Position numbers and translations under genes: made by a program
Shown: piece after piece, positions 56,027-64,000 of the stretch
Numbering within the stretch: the stretch's first letter is position 1
How the letters are laid out: each line of letters opens with the position of its first letter
The notes under the pieces: model-generated
Databases searched by the model: none
What the model was told of the DNA's origin: nothing
Seen by the model: only the letters and a program-made list of their open reading frames with translations
Source of the DNA: Pseudomonadota bacterium
GTDB taxonomy: Bacteria; Pseudomonadota; Gammaproteobacteria; Burkholderiales; Burkholderiaceae_C
NCBI GenBank assembly: GCA_023387335.1
Contig: JAEWIF010000052.1
Span: 1 to 64,000 of the forward strand
DNA length: 64,000 bases
Direction of reading: 5' to 3'

Positions 56027-56067
56027 GCGGCGCGCGCGACCACGACCACTTCCACAGGAGACACGCC

Positions 56068-57156
56068 ATGCTCATCCAGAGATTCCTCGTGCTGCTCGCC
56101 TTCGCCTGGTTCGCCGGCCCCTCGATGGCCGAGCCCTTGAAGATCCTGTTCGTCGGCAACAGCTTCACCTACACCCGGCCGCCGGCGCTGAACTACAACA
56201 CCGCCGCGATAACCGACCTCAACCTGCAGAACTCGATCGAGAAGCCCGTGGGCAACGACCCCGAGCTGCCGCAGCCCTGGGGCGGCGTGCCGGGCATCTT
56301 CAAGGCGCTGGCCGACCAGTCCGGCGTGGACGTGGTGGTCAAGCATTCGCTGCGCGGCGGCGCCACGCTGCGCGGGCACATGATCAATTCCAACCCGGCG
56401 GGCTGGGACCTGCGCGGCAACATCGCATCCGAAAAATGGGACGTGGTGGTCCTGCAGGGCAACAGCACGGAGGCCGTCAACCGAATGGGCGGCGACTTCG
56501 CGCAGTTCAACGCCTATGTCGGCCTGCTCGAGCACTTCATCCGCGTGGGCACCGCCCGCACCTACCGCGAGTCGCAGCTCTATCCCGGCGGCAACAACAC
56601 GCGGCGCGACATCCCCGCCAACCCGAACGCCAACCCGGACGCGGCCGTCTACCTGTACCAGACCTGGGCCCGGCCCGACCTCGCCTACCCCGAAGGCACG
56701 CCGTACTTCGGCCAGCCGCTGGAGACCATGCAGCTCGACCTGCACGACGCCTACGCCCAGGCCTCGCAAACGAACAACCTCTCGGGGGTGGTCCCCGTGG
56801 GAGATGCCTTCCTGCGCGCGGTCAACGACGGCGTCTCGGTGCGCAACCCCTACGACACCAGCGAGCGCGGCGTCAGCCTGTGGTGGCCGGCCGACCAGTT
56901 CCACCCGAGCGGCCACGGCGCCTACCTGAGCGCGCTGACCATGTTCGGCGCCCTCAGCGGCATCGATCCCGCCTCGTTCAGCGCTTCGGAGCAGGCCGCG
57001 CGCGACCTGGGCATCGCGCCGCAGCACGCATTGCAACTGCAGCGCACGGCTTCGCGCCAGCTGCGCGACTCGGGCTACGCGCTCACGAATCGGCCTTGCG
57101 TGGGCTCGGGGCAGGCGCGGGCGGTGGAGCGGGGTTGCGCGGGGATCGCCCGCTAA
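56068..57156 (+). CDS. Exported SGNH/DUF4886-type hydrolase
   Basis: 362 aa. Signal peptide (FLVLLAFAWFAGPSMA). LKILFVGNSFTYTR holds nucleophile Ser32 of the SGNH fold; VVLQGNSTE near residue 130 is block III-like; ADQFHPSGHGAYLSAL near 275 supplies the Asp and His. Such proteins are called DUF4886 domain hydrolases. Follows the lipoprotein hydrolase by 41 nt with GGAG before the ATG, so the pair may act on the same extracellular ester. Stop codon shares bases with the convergent GST gene. Confidence 0.8.
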   Translation: MLIQRFLVLLAFAWFAGPSMAEPLKILFVGNSFTYTRPPALNYNTAAITDLNLQNSIEKPVGNDPELPQPWGGVPGIFKALADQSGVDVVVKHSLRGGATLRGHMINSNPAGWDLRGNIASEKWDVVVLQGNSTEAVNRMGGDFAQFNAYVGLLEHFIRVGTARTYRESQLYPGGNNTRRDIPANPNANPDAAVYLYQTWARPDLAYPEGTPYFGQPLETMQLDLHDAYAQASQTNNLSGVVPVGDAFLRAVNDGVSVRNPYDTSERGVSLWWPADQFHPSGHGAYLSALTMFGALSGIDPASFSASEQAARDLGIAPQHALQLQRTASRQLRDSGYALTNRPCVGSGQARAVERGCAGIAR

Positions 57157-57827
57157 CCGACGAGCAGGGGCGACATCCGCCTCGACAACTCGCTGCCGCG
57201 CGCTTCCAGGAACGCGACCAGGCGCTCCGCGTAGTCCGGCGCGACGGCCTCCTGCACGGACGGACGTTCGGCAAATGCCGCGCGCCAGGCCCGCACCCGC
57301 GGGAGGCCCTCGGAGAAATCGGCTTCACCGATCGCCTCGAACACCTCGAAGTAGCGGAACACCGGCGCGAAGACCGCATCGACGAGGCCGAACGACGTAC
57401 CCGCGAAGAACGGCCCTTGCGGATCCAGCGCAGGCTCGAGCTGCCTGAAGCGCGAGACCAGCGCGTCCCGCGCCGCTTCCAGCGCCGCCGCATCCGGCGC
57501 GGTATAGAACGTCCAGATGCGGTTGAGCACGTCCGAGCCGAACTCCATCCACGCCCGATGCCGCGCGCGCCGCAGCGGATCGGCAGGATGCAGGCGCGGC
57601 GCGAACACCTCGTCCAGGTACTCGCAGATGACGGCGGACTCGAAGATCGCATCGCCGTCCGCCAGCAGCACCGGCGTCTTGCCGAGCGGCGAGATCGCGG
57701 TGAACCAGTCCGGTTTGGCGGACAGGTCCACCCATCGGCGGGAGAAAGGCACGCCCTTCTCCCGCAGCACGATGGCCGCGCGCTGCACGTAGGGGCACAG
57801 GGGGTGGCTGACCAGCGTGAGTTCCAT
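57153..57827 (-). CDS. Glutathione S-transferase family protein
   Basis: 224 aa. N-terminal thioredoxin-like domain SHPLCPYVQRAAIVLREKG (Cys11 as CPYV), then PLGKTPVLLADGDAIFESAVICEYLDE at about 47-73; an all-helical C-terminal domain follows. CPYVQRA is seen in omega/beta-like bacterial GSTs with a catalytic Cys. Just downstream of the second GST gene on the same strand (2 nt gap), so cotranscribed. Confidence 0.85.
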   Translation of the reverse strand: MELTLVSHPLCPYVQRAAIVLREKGVPFSRRWVDLSAKPDWFTAISPLGKTPVLLADGDAIFESAVICEYLDEVFAPRLHPADPLRRARHRAWMEFGSDVLNRIWTFYTAPDAAALEAARDALVSRFRQLEPALDPQGPFFAGTSFGLVDAVFAPVFRYFEVFEAIGEADFSEGLPRVRAWRAAFAERPSVQEAVAPDYAERLVAFLEARGSELSRRMSPLLVG

Positions 57828-57829
57828 GG

Positions 57830-58444
57830 TCAGTCCTTGAGCAGGCCTTCGGCGCGCAGCACGTCGCGCACGGCTTCCCGCGAGCGCACGCGGTCCATCC
57901 ATGCCACCACGTTCGGCCAGGCGGCCAGGCTCATGCCGACCATGGGCGCCCAGCTCAGGATGACGAAGGCGTAGGCGTCGGCCACGGTGAAGTGCCGGCC
58001 CACCAGCCAGTCGCGTCCCTGCAGGCGCGCGTCGACGTCGGCGATGCGCAGCTTCAGCTTGTCCTTCACCGCCTTGCGGGTGGAGTCCGCGGTCTCCTTG
58101 TGGAACAGCCAGGGGCTGAAGCCCTTGTGCAGTTCGCTCGACACGAAGGTGAGCCACTGCAGGACTTCGAAGCGCTCGCGGCTGCCCACGGGCGGAATCA
58201 GGCCGGCGGCCGGCGCCAGGTCGCCGACGTACTGCAGCAGCGCCGCGACTTCGGTGTGGCGGCTGCCGTCGTCCAGCTCGAGCATCGGCACGTAGCCGCG
58301 CGGGTTGATCGCGCGGTAGTCGGCGCCGTCGGCGGTGCGTCCGGCGACGGTGTCGACCTGCACCAGGCCGGCGGCGATGCCGGCTTCGCGCAGCGCGATG
58401 TGGACGGCCTGCGAGCAGTAGGCGGGGGAGAAATAGAGCTTCAT
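57830..58444 (-). CDS. Glutathione S-transferase, GstA-like
   Basis: 204 aa. MKLYFSPAYCSQAVHIALREAG matches the start of E. coli GstA-type enzymes (MKL..KPGACSLASHITLRESG), with Cys10 as the possible catalytic residue; VPMLELDDG and EVAALLQYVGDLAP follow. The LysR gene is divergent at 76 nt, which probably controls this two-gene GST operon. Confidence 0.86.
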   Translation of the reverse strand: MKLYFSPAYCSQAVHIALREAGIAAGLVQVDTVAGRTADGADYRAINPRGYVPMLELDDGSRHTEVAALLQYVGDLAPAAGLIPPVGSRERFEVLQWLTFVSSELHKGFSPWLFHKETADSTRKAVKDKLKLRIADVDARLQGRDWLVGRHFTVADAYAFVILSWAPMVGMSLAAWPNVVAWMDRVRSREAVRDVLRAEGLLKD

Positions 58445-58482
58445 CTCGGGTTCCTTGGTGGTTGGGAGCCCGGACTGTAGGA

Positions 58483-58496
58483 TTGCAAAAGCGCAA
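58483..58496. promoter_or_regulatory. TTGC-N6-GCAA inverted repeat, candidate LysR site
   Basis: TTGCAAAAGCGCAA between the GST (start 58444) and LysR (start 58521) genes. TTGC and GCAA form an inverted pair within the T-N11-A spacing favoured by LysR regulators. It lies 39 nt from the GST start. Confidence 0.45.
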
Positions 58497-58520
58497 CGAA
58501 AATAGGCCAGGTCGCAATCC

Positions 58521-59420
58521 ATGAATGCACGGACGCAATACCACCTGACGGCCGCCGACCTCGAGGTGGTGCTGGCCCTGGTGCGCGGCGGCACGCTGGC
58601 GCAGGCCGCCGAGCGCAGCGGCAGCGACGCCTCCACCGTGTTCCGCGCCCTCCAGCGCATGGAGCAGCGGCTCGGGCAGCGGTTGTTCGAGCGCAGCCGC
58701 CAGGGCTACCTGCCGACCGAGGCGGCGAGCGAAGTCGCGCGCCACGCCGAGCGCATCGAGGCGGAACTGGAAGCCGCGCGCGCGGCGGCGGCGGGCACGG
58801 CCGCGGCGGTGTCGGGCCGGGTGCGCCTGACCACCACCGACTCCGTGCTGCGCGGACTGGTGCTGCCCTGCCTGCCCGCGCTCGCCCGCGAGCATCCGCT
58901 GCTGCAACTGGAGCTGCGCGCCACCAACGAGCTCATGAGCCTGAGCAAGCGCGACGCCGACCTGGCCCTGCGCGCGACGCCCAAGCCGCCGGAGCACCTG
59001 GTAGGCCGCAGCCTGGGCACGATCGAATTCGCGGTGTGCGCGCTGCGCGCGCGAGGTTCGAAGTCCGCGGAGCTGGACCAGCTGGACTGGATCGCCCCCG
59101 ACGAAGCCATGCCGGAACATCCCTCGGTGCGCTGGCGGCGCAAGCACCTGCCGAAGCTGGCGCCGCGCCACCTGGTCGACGGCATCGTCGGCGTGGTCGA
59201 TGCGATCAAGTCCGGCCTGGGCGTGGGCATCGTCCCGCTGTTCATGCTGGAGGCGGAGCCGCAGCTCAAGGCGATCTCCGAACCGCTGGACGGCTGCGAA
59301 TCCTCGCTCTGGCTGCTGGCGCATCCCGAGTCGCGCCACCTTCGCCGCATCGCCGCGGTGTACCAGCACCTCGGTGAGGCGATCAGCCTTCCTGGGCGAC
59401 GCCCAGCTTCTCGACCATGA
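58521..59420 (+). CDS. LysR-family regulator of the GST operon
   Basis: 299 aa. HTH region YHLTAADLEVVLALVRGGTLAQAAERSGSDASTVFRALQRMEQRLG at 7-52; effector domain with RLTTTDSVLRGLVLPCLPALAREHPLLQLELRATNEL. Divergent from the GST genes across a TTGC-N6-GCAA site. Its last 38 bases overlap the convergent LysR at 59383. Confidence 0.86.
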   Translation: MNARTQYHLTAADLEVVLALVRGGTLAQAAERSGSDASTVFRALQRMEQRLGQRLFERSRQGYLPTEAASEVARHAERIEAELEAARAAAAGTAAAVSGRVRLTTTDSVLRGLVLPCLPALAREHPLLQLELRATNELMSLSKRDADLALRATPKPPEHLVGRSLGTIEFAVCALRARGSKSAELDQLDWIAPDEAMPEHPSVRWRRKHLPKLAPRHLVDGIVGVVDAIKSGLGVGIVPLFMLEAEPQLKAISEPLDGCESSLWLLAHPESRHLRRIAAVYQHLGEAISLPGRRPASRP

Positions 59421-60303
59421 AGTCGCTGAAGGCGCGCACCGCGGGCAGCACGGCGCGGTCCGCCGGGCGGACGATCCAGACCTTGGCGCCGAACCGGCCG
59501 GTGATGGACCACTCGGGCAGCAGCCGCACCACGCGCCGGCGCTTGAGCTCCGCCGCCGCCACGTAGTCGGGCACCACGGCCACGCCCAGCCCGCCCGCCA
59601 CCAGCGCGGCCAGGCCTTCGCTGTTGTTGACCGACACGCGGCCCCGCGTCCGCACGGGTTGGGACTCGCCGTCGCGCGTGAACGTCCACTCGGCGCCCTG
59701 CGCCTCGCGCGCGTAGTTCAGGACGTCGGCCTTGCGCAGGTCGGCCGGTTCGCGGATGCGCTTGATGACGGCGCTCCCGCGCGCCGCCACGAGGAAGTAC
59801 TCGATGGGCCGCAGCGGTTTCGCGATCGACAGGTCCGGCGGCTGGTCGGCCAGGCGGATCGCGACGTCGATGCCCTCTTCCGCGAAGTCGATCATGCGGT
59901 CGAGCAGCAGCACGTCCACTTCCACTTCGCGGTAGCGCTGCACGAACTCGGCGACCAGCCCGAGCAGCACCGACTTGCCGTACGCGACCGAGGTGGTGAC
60001 GCGCAGCAGCCCGCGCGGTGCGCTGCGCAGCGAGTCGACGGCCGATCGGGCCGCCGCGGCGCTGCGCGCCAGTTGCGCGGCGTGCTCGTAGGCCAGGCGA
60101 CCGGGCTGCGTGAGCGAGAGGGAGCGCGTCGTCCTCTGCAGCAGCCGGGCGCCCAGGCGCTGCTCCAGCCGCTGGACCTGCTTGCTGAGCGCCGACTTCG
60201 ACGAACCCAGCCGCCGCGCCGCTTCACTGAAGCTGCCGGCTTCGCTGACCGCGGCGAAAGCGGCCAGGCCGGCGAGCAGGTCGGCATCGAGGGCGTCTTG
60301 CAT
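59383..60303 (-). CDS. LysR-family regulator
   Basis: 306 aa. HTH: AAFAAVSEAGSFSEAARRLGSSKSALSKQVQRLEQRLGARLLQRTTRSLSLT at about 14-65, typical of the CrgA-like LysR subgroup; effector domain VTTSVAYGKSVLLGLVAEFVQRYREVEVDVLLLDRMIDF. Divergent from the tautomerase gene at 60409, its likely target. No clear operator was picked out in the 105-nt gap. Confidence 0.86.
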   Translation of the reverse strand: MQDALDADLLAGLAAFAAVSEAGSFSEAARRLGSSKSALSKQVQRLEQRLGARLLQRTTRSLSLTQPGRLAYEHAAQLARSAAAARSAVDSLRSAPRGLLRVTTSVAYGKSVLLGLVAEFVQRYREVEVDVLLLDRMIDFAEEGIDVAIRLADQPPDLSIAKPLRPIEYFLVAARGSAVIKRIREPADLRKADVLNYAREAQGAEWTFTRDGESQPVRTRGRVSVNNSEGLAALVAGGLGVAVVPDYVAAAELKRRRVVRLLPEWSITGRFGAKVWIVRPADRAVLPAVRAFSDFMVEKLGVAQEG

Positions 60304-60408
60304 GGGATTGTCCCCGTCGGGGCGACAGTCTATGTCCTGGATGCTGGATTGTGGAGCCTGCGAGTACGCGGGACCATGCGCCTCCGTTCGATCACCCCGG
60401 AGCCCCCC

Positions 60409-60804
60409 ATGCCCTTCCTCGACCTCACCATCCAGCATTCCGTGCCGACCCAGGCGGCCATCGAAGCCGTGCAGCAGGGCCTGACCGGCCTGATGGCCGA
60501 CATCCTTCGCAAGCGCGCCGACCTCACCGTGGTCAGCGTCGGGCTGCAGCCCGGCGCCTCCATCGCGATCGGCGGCCGCCGCCTCGGGCCGAGCGCCTGG
60601 TCCGGCCGGCTCATCGCCTACGTCACCGAAGGCACGAACACCGAAGAAGAGAAGGCGCGCTTCCTGCAGGCCGCCCATGCCCTGCTCTCGCGCCACCTGT
60701 CGGCCCCCGCCTCGCCCTTCTACATCGTGGTGCAAGAAGTGCCGGCGGGCTCGTGGGGCTACGACGGGCGCTCGCAGGCGGATCGCGCCGCGGCCGTGGC
60801 GTGA
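60409..60804 (+). CDS. Tautomerase-superfamily protein
   Basis: 131 aa, twice the 4-oxalocrotonate tautomerase length. The N-terminus MPFLDLTIQHSV leaves Pro as residue 1 after Met removal, the catalytic base of the superfamily. A second half with GRLIAYVTEGTNTEEEKARFLQAAHALLSRHL looks like a second beta-alpha-beta unit, so this may be a fused two-unit tautomerase. Overlaps the thioesterase gene by one base (TGATG). Start at 60376 is possible but would bury the Pro. Confidence 0.8.
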   Translation: MPFLDLTIQHSVPTQAAIEAVQQGLTGLMADILRKRADLTVVSVGLQPGASIAIGGRRLGPSAWSGRLIAYVTEGTNTEEEKARFLQAAHALLSRHLSAPASPFYIVVQEVPAGSWGYDGRSQADRAAAVA

Positions 60805-61541
60805 TGGACACCGACGCGCGCTACTGGAACCAGATCGGTCCGCACGGCGGCTGGCTGGCGGCCAGCCTGCTCGGCGCCCTCCGGCGTCGGCACGCGCCGG
60901 ATCGGGTGGTGCGATCGCTCAACGTGGAGTTCATGGGGCGCGTCGAGCCGGGCGGGTTCGACATCGACGTGGAGCCGGTCGCGCGGCAGCGTTCGGTGGC
61001 CTTCGAGCGCGCCGTCCTGATGCAAGGCGGCCAGGCCCGCGTGCAGGCCTCCGCCGTGATGGCCGCCGTCCGTTCACCCGACTTCCAACAGCTGGCGCGC
61101 GCACCCCGGCTCGGCGCAGCGCAAGAGCATCCGCCACTCGACGCGCTCGAATCCCTCGCCGCCTTCCCGCGCATGTTCGACTACCGCATCGCCTGCGGAT
61201 GGCCCGGCGGCGAAGCGGCGCAAGGCACGACCGGCGGCTTCGTGCGTCCCCGCTTCGAACGCCGCGTCACGCCCGAATCGCTGGCCATGCTGGCCGACGC
61301 CTGGTTCCCCGCGGCCTGGTCCGGCGCCGCCGAGCGCACGCCCGCGAGCACGGTCTCGATGTCGCTGGTCTTCGGCAGCGTCGAAGAGTCCGTCGACCTC
61401 GGCGAGGACGACTACCTGCAGGCGCACTTCCGCACCGTGCAACTCGCGGGCGGCTTCGGCGACGAGAGCGGCACGCTGTGGTGGCCGGACGGGCGCCTCG
61501 CGGTCAAGGTCCAGCAGCTCGTCTGGTTCGCGGCGCATTGA
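60804..61541 (+). CDS. Acyl-CoA thioesterase, double hot-dog (TesB-like)
   Basis: 245 aa. MDTDARYWNQIGPHGGWLAASLLGALRRRHAPDRVVRSLNVEFMGRVEPG opens like TesB-related double hot-dog thioesterases; a second hot-dog starts near ASTVSMSLVFG. Catalytic Asp/Gln cannot be named by eye. It is coupled to the tautomerase gene (TGATG), so the pair may process an unsaturated keto-acyl-CoA; inference. Confidence 0.75.
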   Translation: MDTDARYWNQIGPHGGWLAASLLGALRRRHAPDRVVRSLNVEFMGRVEPGGFDIDVEPVARQRSVAFERAVLMQGGQARVQASAVMAAVRSPDFQQLARAPRLGAAQEHPPLDALESLAAFPRMFDYRIACGWPGGEAAQGTTGGFVRPRFERRVTPESLAMLADAWFPAAWSGAAERTPASTVSMSLVFGSVEESVDLGEDDYLQAHFRTVQLAGGFGDESGTLWWPDGRLAVKVQQLVWFAAH

Positions 61542-61613
61542 CCTTCCTCAAGCCCTTCGCGATGCGGCCCTCCTACAGTGGCCGCACAACCACCGGAGTG
61601 TGAGAGGGGCCTC

Positions 61614-62438
61614 ATGTCGATCGAGCTTTACCGCGACGAGCACCACGCGTGCCTGATGTTTTCGGACCTGATGGAGGAGGACGGCCAGGCGGTGCAGAGC
61701 AACCAGTTCCTCATCGTCGACCACGGCGTGGGCGCGGTGATCGATCCGGGCGGCAACCTGGCGTTCAACGAGCTGTACCTCTCGCTCTCGCGCTTCTTCC
61801 CGCCGCAGAGCCTGAAGTACATCGTGGCCTCGCATGCCGACCCGGACATCATCGCGTCGCTCGACCGCTGGATGACTTCCACCAAGGCCAGGCTGGTGAT
61901 CTCGCGCATCTGGGAGCGGTTCGCGCCGCACTTCACCAAGGTGGGCAAGACCGAGGACCGCGTCATCGGCGTGCCCGACGCGGGCGGCCGGCTGCCGCTG
62001 GGCGCGAACGAGCTGTGGCTGCTGCCCGCGCACTTCATGCACTCGGAAGGCAACTTCCATTTCTGGGACCCGGTGAGCCGCATCCTCTTCACCGGCGACC
62101 TGGGCGCCTCGCTCCTGAGCGGCGCCGAGGCGGCCAGGCCGATCCGCGAACTGGCGCCGCACCTTCCGAAGATGGAGGGCTTCCATCGCCGCTACATGGT
62201 GTCCAACAAGATCCTGCGGCTGTGGGCGCGAATGGCACGCCAGCTGGACATCCGCATGATCGTGCCGCAGCACGGCGCGCCCATCGCGGGACGGCAGGCG
62301 ATCAACGATTTCCTCGAGTGGATCGAGAACCTGATGTGCGGCGTGGACCTGTTCGACGACCGGGCGTACCAGCTGCCCACGGCCACGATCGATGCGCGGG
62401 CGAACCGCACGCAGCCGGCGCTGCGGGCGGTGGCCTGA
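61614..62438 (+). CDS. Diiron-type metallo-beta-lactamase-fold protein (flavodiiron/ODP-like)
   Basis: 274 aa. Metal ligands follow the flavodiiron pattern: His74-x-Asp76-x-Asp78, His143, Asp162 (18 residues between), His220, in SHADPD, HFMHSEGNFHFWDP, TGDLG and PQHGAP. The usual Glu of HxExD is Asp76 and the His after Asp78 is Ile. There is no flavodoxin domain, like the oxygen-binding diiron protein ODP of Treponema. It may sense or reduce O2/NO or be a hydrolase. GAGAGG lies 8 nt upstream. Convergent with LysR at 3 bp. Confidence 0.78.
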   Translation: MSIELYRDEHHACLMFSDLMEEDGQAVQSNQFLIVDHGVGAVIDPGGNLAFNELYLSLSRFFPPQSLKYIVASHADPDIIASLDRWMTSTKARLVISRIWERFAPHFTKVGKTEDRVIGVPDAGGRLPLGANELWLLPAHFMHSEGNFHFWDPVSRILFTGDLGASLLSGAEAARPIRELAPHLPKMEGFHRRYMVSNKILRLWARMARQLDIRMIVPQHGAPIAGRQAINDFLEWIENLMCGVDLFDDRAYQLPTATIDARANRTQPALRAVA

Positions 62439-62441
62439 CGA

Positions 62442-63323
62442 TCACGCCGCGATGCCCTGCAGCCAGTCCAGGAAGTCGCGCAGGAACTTCGGCTTGTCGG
62501 AGTCGCGCGGCACCAGCGCGAAGTACTCGCTGCCGCGGCTGATCAGCTTCGGGAACGGCGTGACGATGCGCCCGCTTTCCAGGTCGCTGTCCAGCGTGGG
62601 GAAGGGCCCGATCCCCAGCCCCATGCCATCGACCACCGCCTGCAGCGTGACGAAGAAGTGATCGAAGCGCAGCGTCTGCGCCGGCCGCAGCTCGGCGCAG
62701 CCGGCCGAGGCCAGCCAGTTCTCCCAGTCGCCCGGGCGTGACTCGGTGGAGAGCCAGACCGCCTGCGCCAGGTCGGCGGGCTTGCGGACCTTGCGCTGCT
62801 TCAGGTAGGCCGGGCTCGCGATCACGGTGGTCTGCTCGGCGAGCAGCGGCAGCACCTCGAACTGCGCCCTGTCGTCCGCCGAGCGCCGGATGCCGACGTC
62901 GAAGCTGCCGCGCAGCACGGGGTCGTTGCTGAAGGCGGTCGAGATCCGCACCTCCACCTGCGGATGCTTTGCGCGGAACGACGGCAGCTGCGGGATCAGC
63001 CAGCGCATCGCCAGCGTGGCCGGCGCGTTGACGCGGATCACCTTGGTGCTGGCCTGCTTGCCGTAGCGGCGCGCGGCGTCGCTGATGTGGTCGAACGCCG
63101 CGCTGATCTCGCGCGCGAACGCCTTGGCGTGGCCGGTGGCCACCATGCGCTGGCCCTCCTTGCGGAACAGCGGCTGGCCCAGCGCCTCCTCCAGCAGCTG
63201 GATCTGCCGGCTGATGGCGCCGTGCGTGAGGTGCAGCTCGCGCGCCGCCTCGGTGTAGCTGCCGGCTCGGGCGGTCACTTCGAACACGCGCAGGGCGTTG
63301 AGGGGCGGGAGCTGGTGCGGCAT
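62442..63323 (-). CDS. LysR-family regulator, GcvA-like, divergent from phosphonoacetate hydrolase
   Basis: 293 aa. HTH: LNALRVFEVTARAGSYTEAARELHLTHGAISRQIQLLEEALGQPLF at 8-53 is the GcvA-type wording. The effector domain has VNAPATLAMRWLIPQLPSFRAKHPQVEVRIST. Divergent from phnA, with an ATCACGCATGCGCGAT palindrome between; PhnR of phosphonoacetate operons is also LysR-type, so a PhnR-like role is likely. Confidence 0.87.
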   Translation of the reverse strand: MPHQLPPLNALRVFEVTARAGSYTEAARELHLTHGAISRQIQLLEEALGQPLFRKEGQRMVATGHAKAFAREISAAFDHISDAARRYGKQASTKVIRVNAPATLAMRWLIPQLPSFRAKHPQVEVRISTAFSNDPVLRGSFDVGIRRSADDRAQFEVLPLLAEQTTVIASPAYLKQRKVRKPADLAQAVWLSTESRPGDWENWLASAGCAELRPAQTLRFDHFFVTLQAVVDGMGLGIGPFPTLDSDLESGRIVTPFPKLISRGSEYFALVPRDSDKPKFLRDFLDWLQGIAA

Positions 63324-63335
63324 GTGTCAGTTTTT

Positions 63336-63351
63336 ATCACGCATGCGCGAT
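63336..63351. promoter_or_regulatory. Palindrome in LysR/phnA intergenic region
   Basis: ATCACGCATGCGCGAT, an interrupted palindrome centred on CGCATGCG, in the 74-nt gap between the LysR start and phnA start. It is followed by the T-rich stretch that may form the promoter. Candidate operator for the LysR protein. Confidence 0.45.
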
Positions 63352-63397
63352 TTTTTCTCGATTGTGTGACGTTCGCTGGCGCCTTACCTTCACGGCC

Positions 63398-64000
63398 ATG
63401 GAACCTCAAACGATCTCAGTGAACGACCGCCGGTACTCGCTGCCCGGCCAGCCGACGGTGGTGGTGTGCATCGACGGCTGCGAGCAGGAGTACATCAACC
63501 AGGCCGTGCAGGCCGGCGTGGCGCCCTTCTTCGCTTCGCTGGCGCAGCGCGGCACGGTGCTCGCGGGCGATTGCGTGATGCCCTCCTTCACCAATCCCAA
63601 CAACCTGTCGATCGTCACCGGTGCGCCGCCCAGCGTGCACGGCATCTGCGGCAACTTCTTCCTAGACCCGGAGCGCGACGAGGAAGTGCTGATGAACGAC
63701 CCGCGCTACCTGCGCGCCCCCACGATCCTGGCGCGCGCCGCGTCCGCCGGCCGCAAGGTGGCGGTGGTGACGGCCAAGGACAAGCTGCGCACCCTGCTCG
63801 GCCACGGCATGAAGGGCATCTGCTTCTCGGCCGAGAAGGCCGACCAGGCGAGCGTGACGGAGAACGGCATCGACGACGTGCTCGCCAAGGTCAGGATGCC
63901 GCTGCCTTCGGTCTACAGCGCCGACCTCTCGGAGTTCGTGTTCGCCGCCGGCGTGATGCTGATGCGCACCGTGCGGCCGGACCTGATGTACCTGTCCACC
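63398..64000 (+). CDS. phnA: Phosphonoacetate hydrolase PhnA (5' part; cut by window end)
   Basis: First 201 codons (full length about 400). Zn-dependent alkaline-phosphatase-superfamily enzyme splitting phosphonoacetate to phosphate and acetate. VVVCIDGCEQEY with Asp26 (metal) and PSFTNPNNLSIVTGAPPSVHGI with nucleophile Thr65 match the family (Asp29/Thr68 in the Pseudomonas enzyme). C-terminal metal ligands are outside. It is divergent from a LysR gene; phosphonate uptake genes may follow beyond the window. Confidence 0.9.
   Translation, partial: MEPQTISVNDRRYSLPGQPTVVVCIDGCEQEYINQAVQAGVAPFFASLAQRGTVLAGDCVMPSFTNPNNLSIVTGAPPSVHGICGNFFLDPERDEEVLMNDPRYLRAPTILARAASAGRKVAVVTAKDKLRTLLGHGMKGICFSAEKADQASVTENGIDDVLAKVRMPLPSVYSADLSEFVFAAGVMLMRTVRPDLMYLST

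Overview
The window is about 70% GC, gene-dense, and reads as chromosomal DNA of a Burkholderiales beta-proteobacterium, probably Comamonadaceae (Ramlibacter/Variovorax-like). The support is the minor-pilin order fimT-pilV-pilW-pilX-pilY1-pilE, a phaC-phaA-phaB operon, three Bug/TctC-type solute-binding proteins, a hydroxylase/old-yellow-enzyme fusion for aromatic-CoA oxidation, and many GntR and LysR regulators each divergent from its likely targets. No rRNA, tRNA, CRISPR array, insertion sequence or phage gene was recognised. The taxonomic call is inference from gene content and order.

Layout. 1-2.3 kb: 5' part of methylmalonyl-CoA mutase, a divergent GntR regulator and a small lipoprotein. 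2.3-8.9 kb: six-gene minor-pilin/PilY1 operon (-), visibly lower in GC than its surroundings. 9.1-17.7 kb: an exported Rieske protein (+), then a minus-strand operon running from 17.66 kb down to 9.8 kb (aromatic-CoA hydroxylase/reductase fusion, enoyl-CoA hydratase, acyl-CoA dehydrogenase, Rid protein, glutaryl-CoA dehydrogenase, exported methyltransferase, Bug protein) that resembles 2-aminobenzoyl-CoA or salicylyl-CoA degradation. 17.7-20.7 kb: dusA, an unknown anchored protein and a flavoprotein. 20.8-30.6 kb: copper homeostasis (copZ, copA-cueR, and a seven-gene minus-strand operon) with three CueR-type promoters. 30.6-32.6 kb: a CadR-type Cd/Pb module. 33.2-36.9 kb: phaCAB.

37-43.6 kb: pgeF and maiA, then a GntR-azlC-azlD arm divergent from a Rieske oxygenase, a glutamine-synthetase-like ligase and a ferredoxin. 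This looks like an amine-oxidation cluster and is the most interesting candidate in the window. 43.6-52.2 kb: an esterase, then an aconitase-GntR-binding-protein operon divergent from tctCBA, probably tricarboxylate use. 52.2-64 kb: Bug protein, four LysR regulators, a lipoprotein hydrolase, an SGNH hydrolase, two GSTs, a tautomerase, a thioesterase, a diiron-type metallo-beta-lactamase-fold protein, and the start of a phosphonoacetate hydrolase gene cut by the window end.

Genes are very tightly packed. Same-strand neighbours often overlap by ATGA or GTGA, and three convergent pairs share the same four bases for both stop codons. Start codons were chosen from overlaps, Shine-Dalgarno sequences and signal or prepilin leaders. 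Several are GTG, and one may be TTG.
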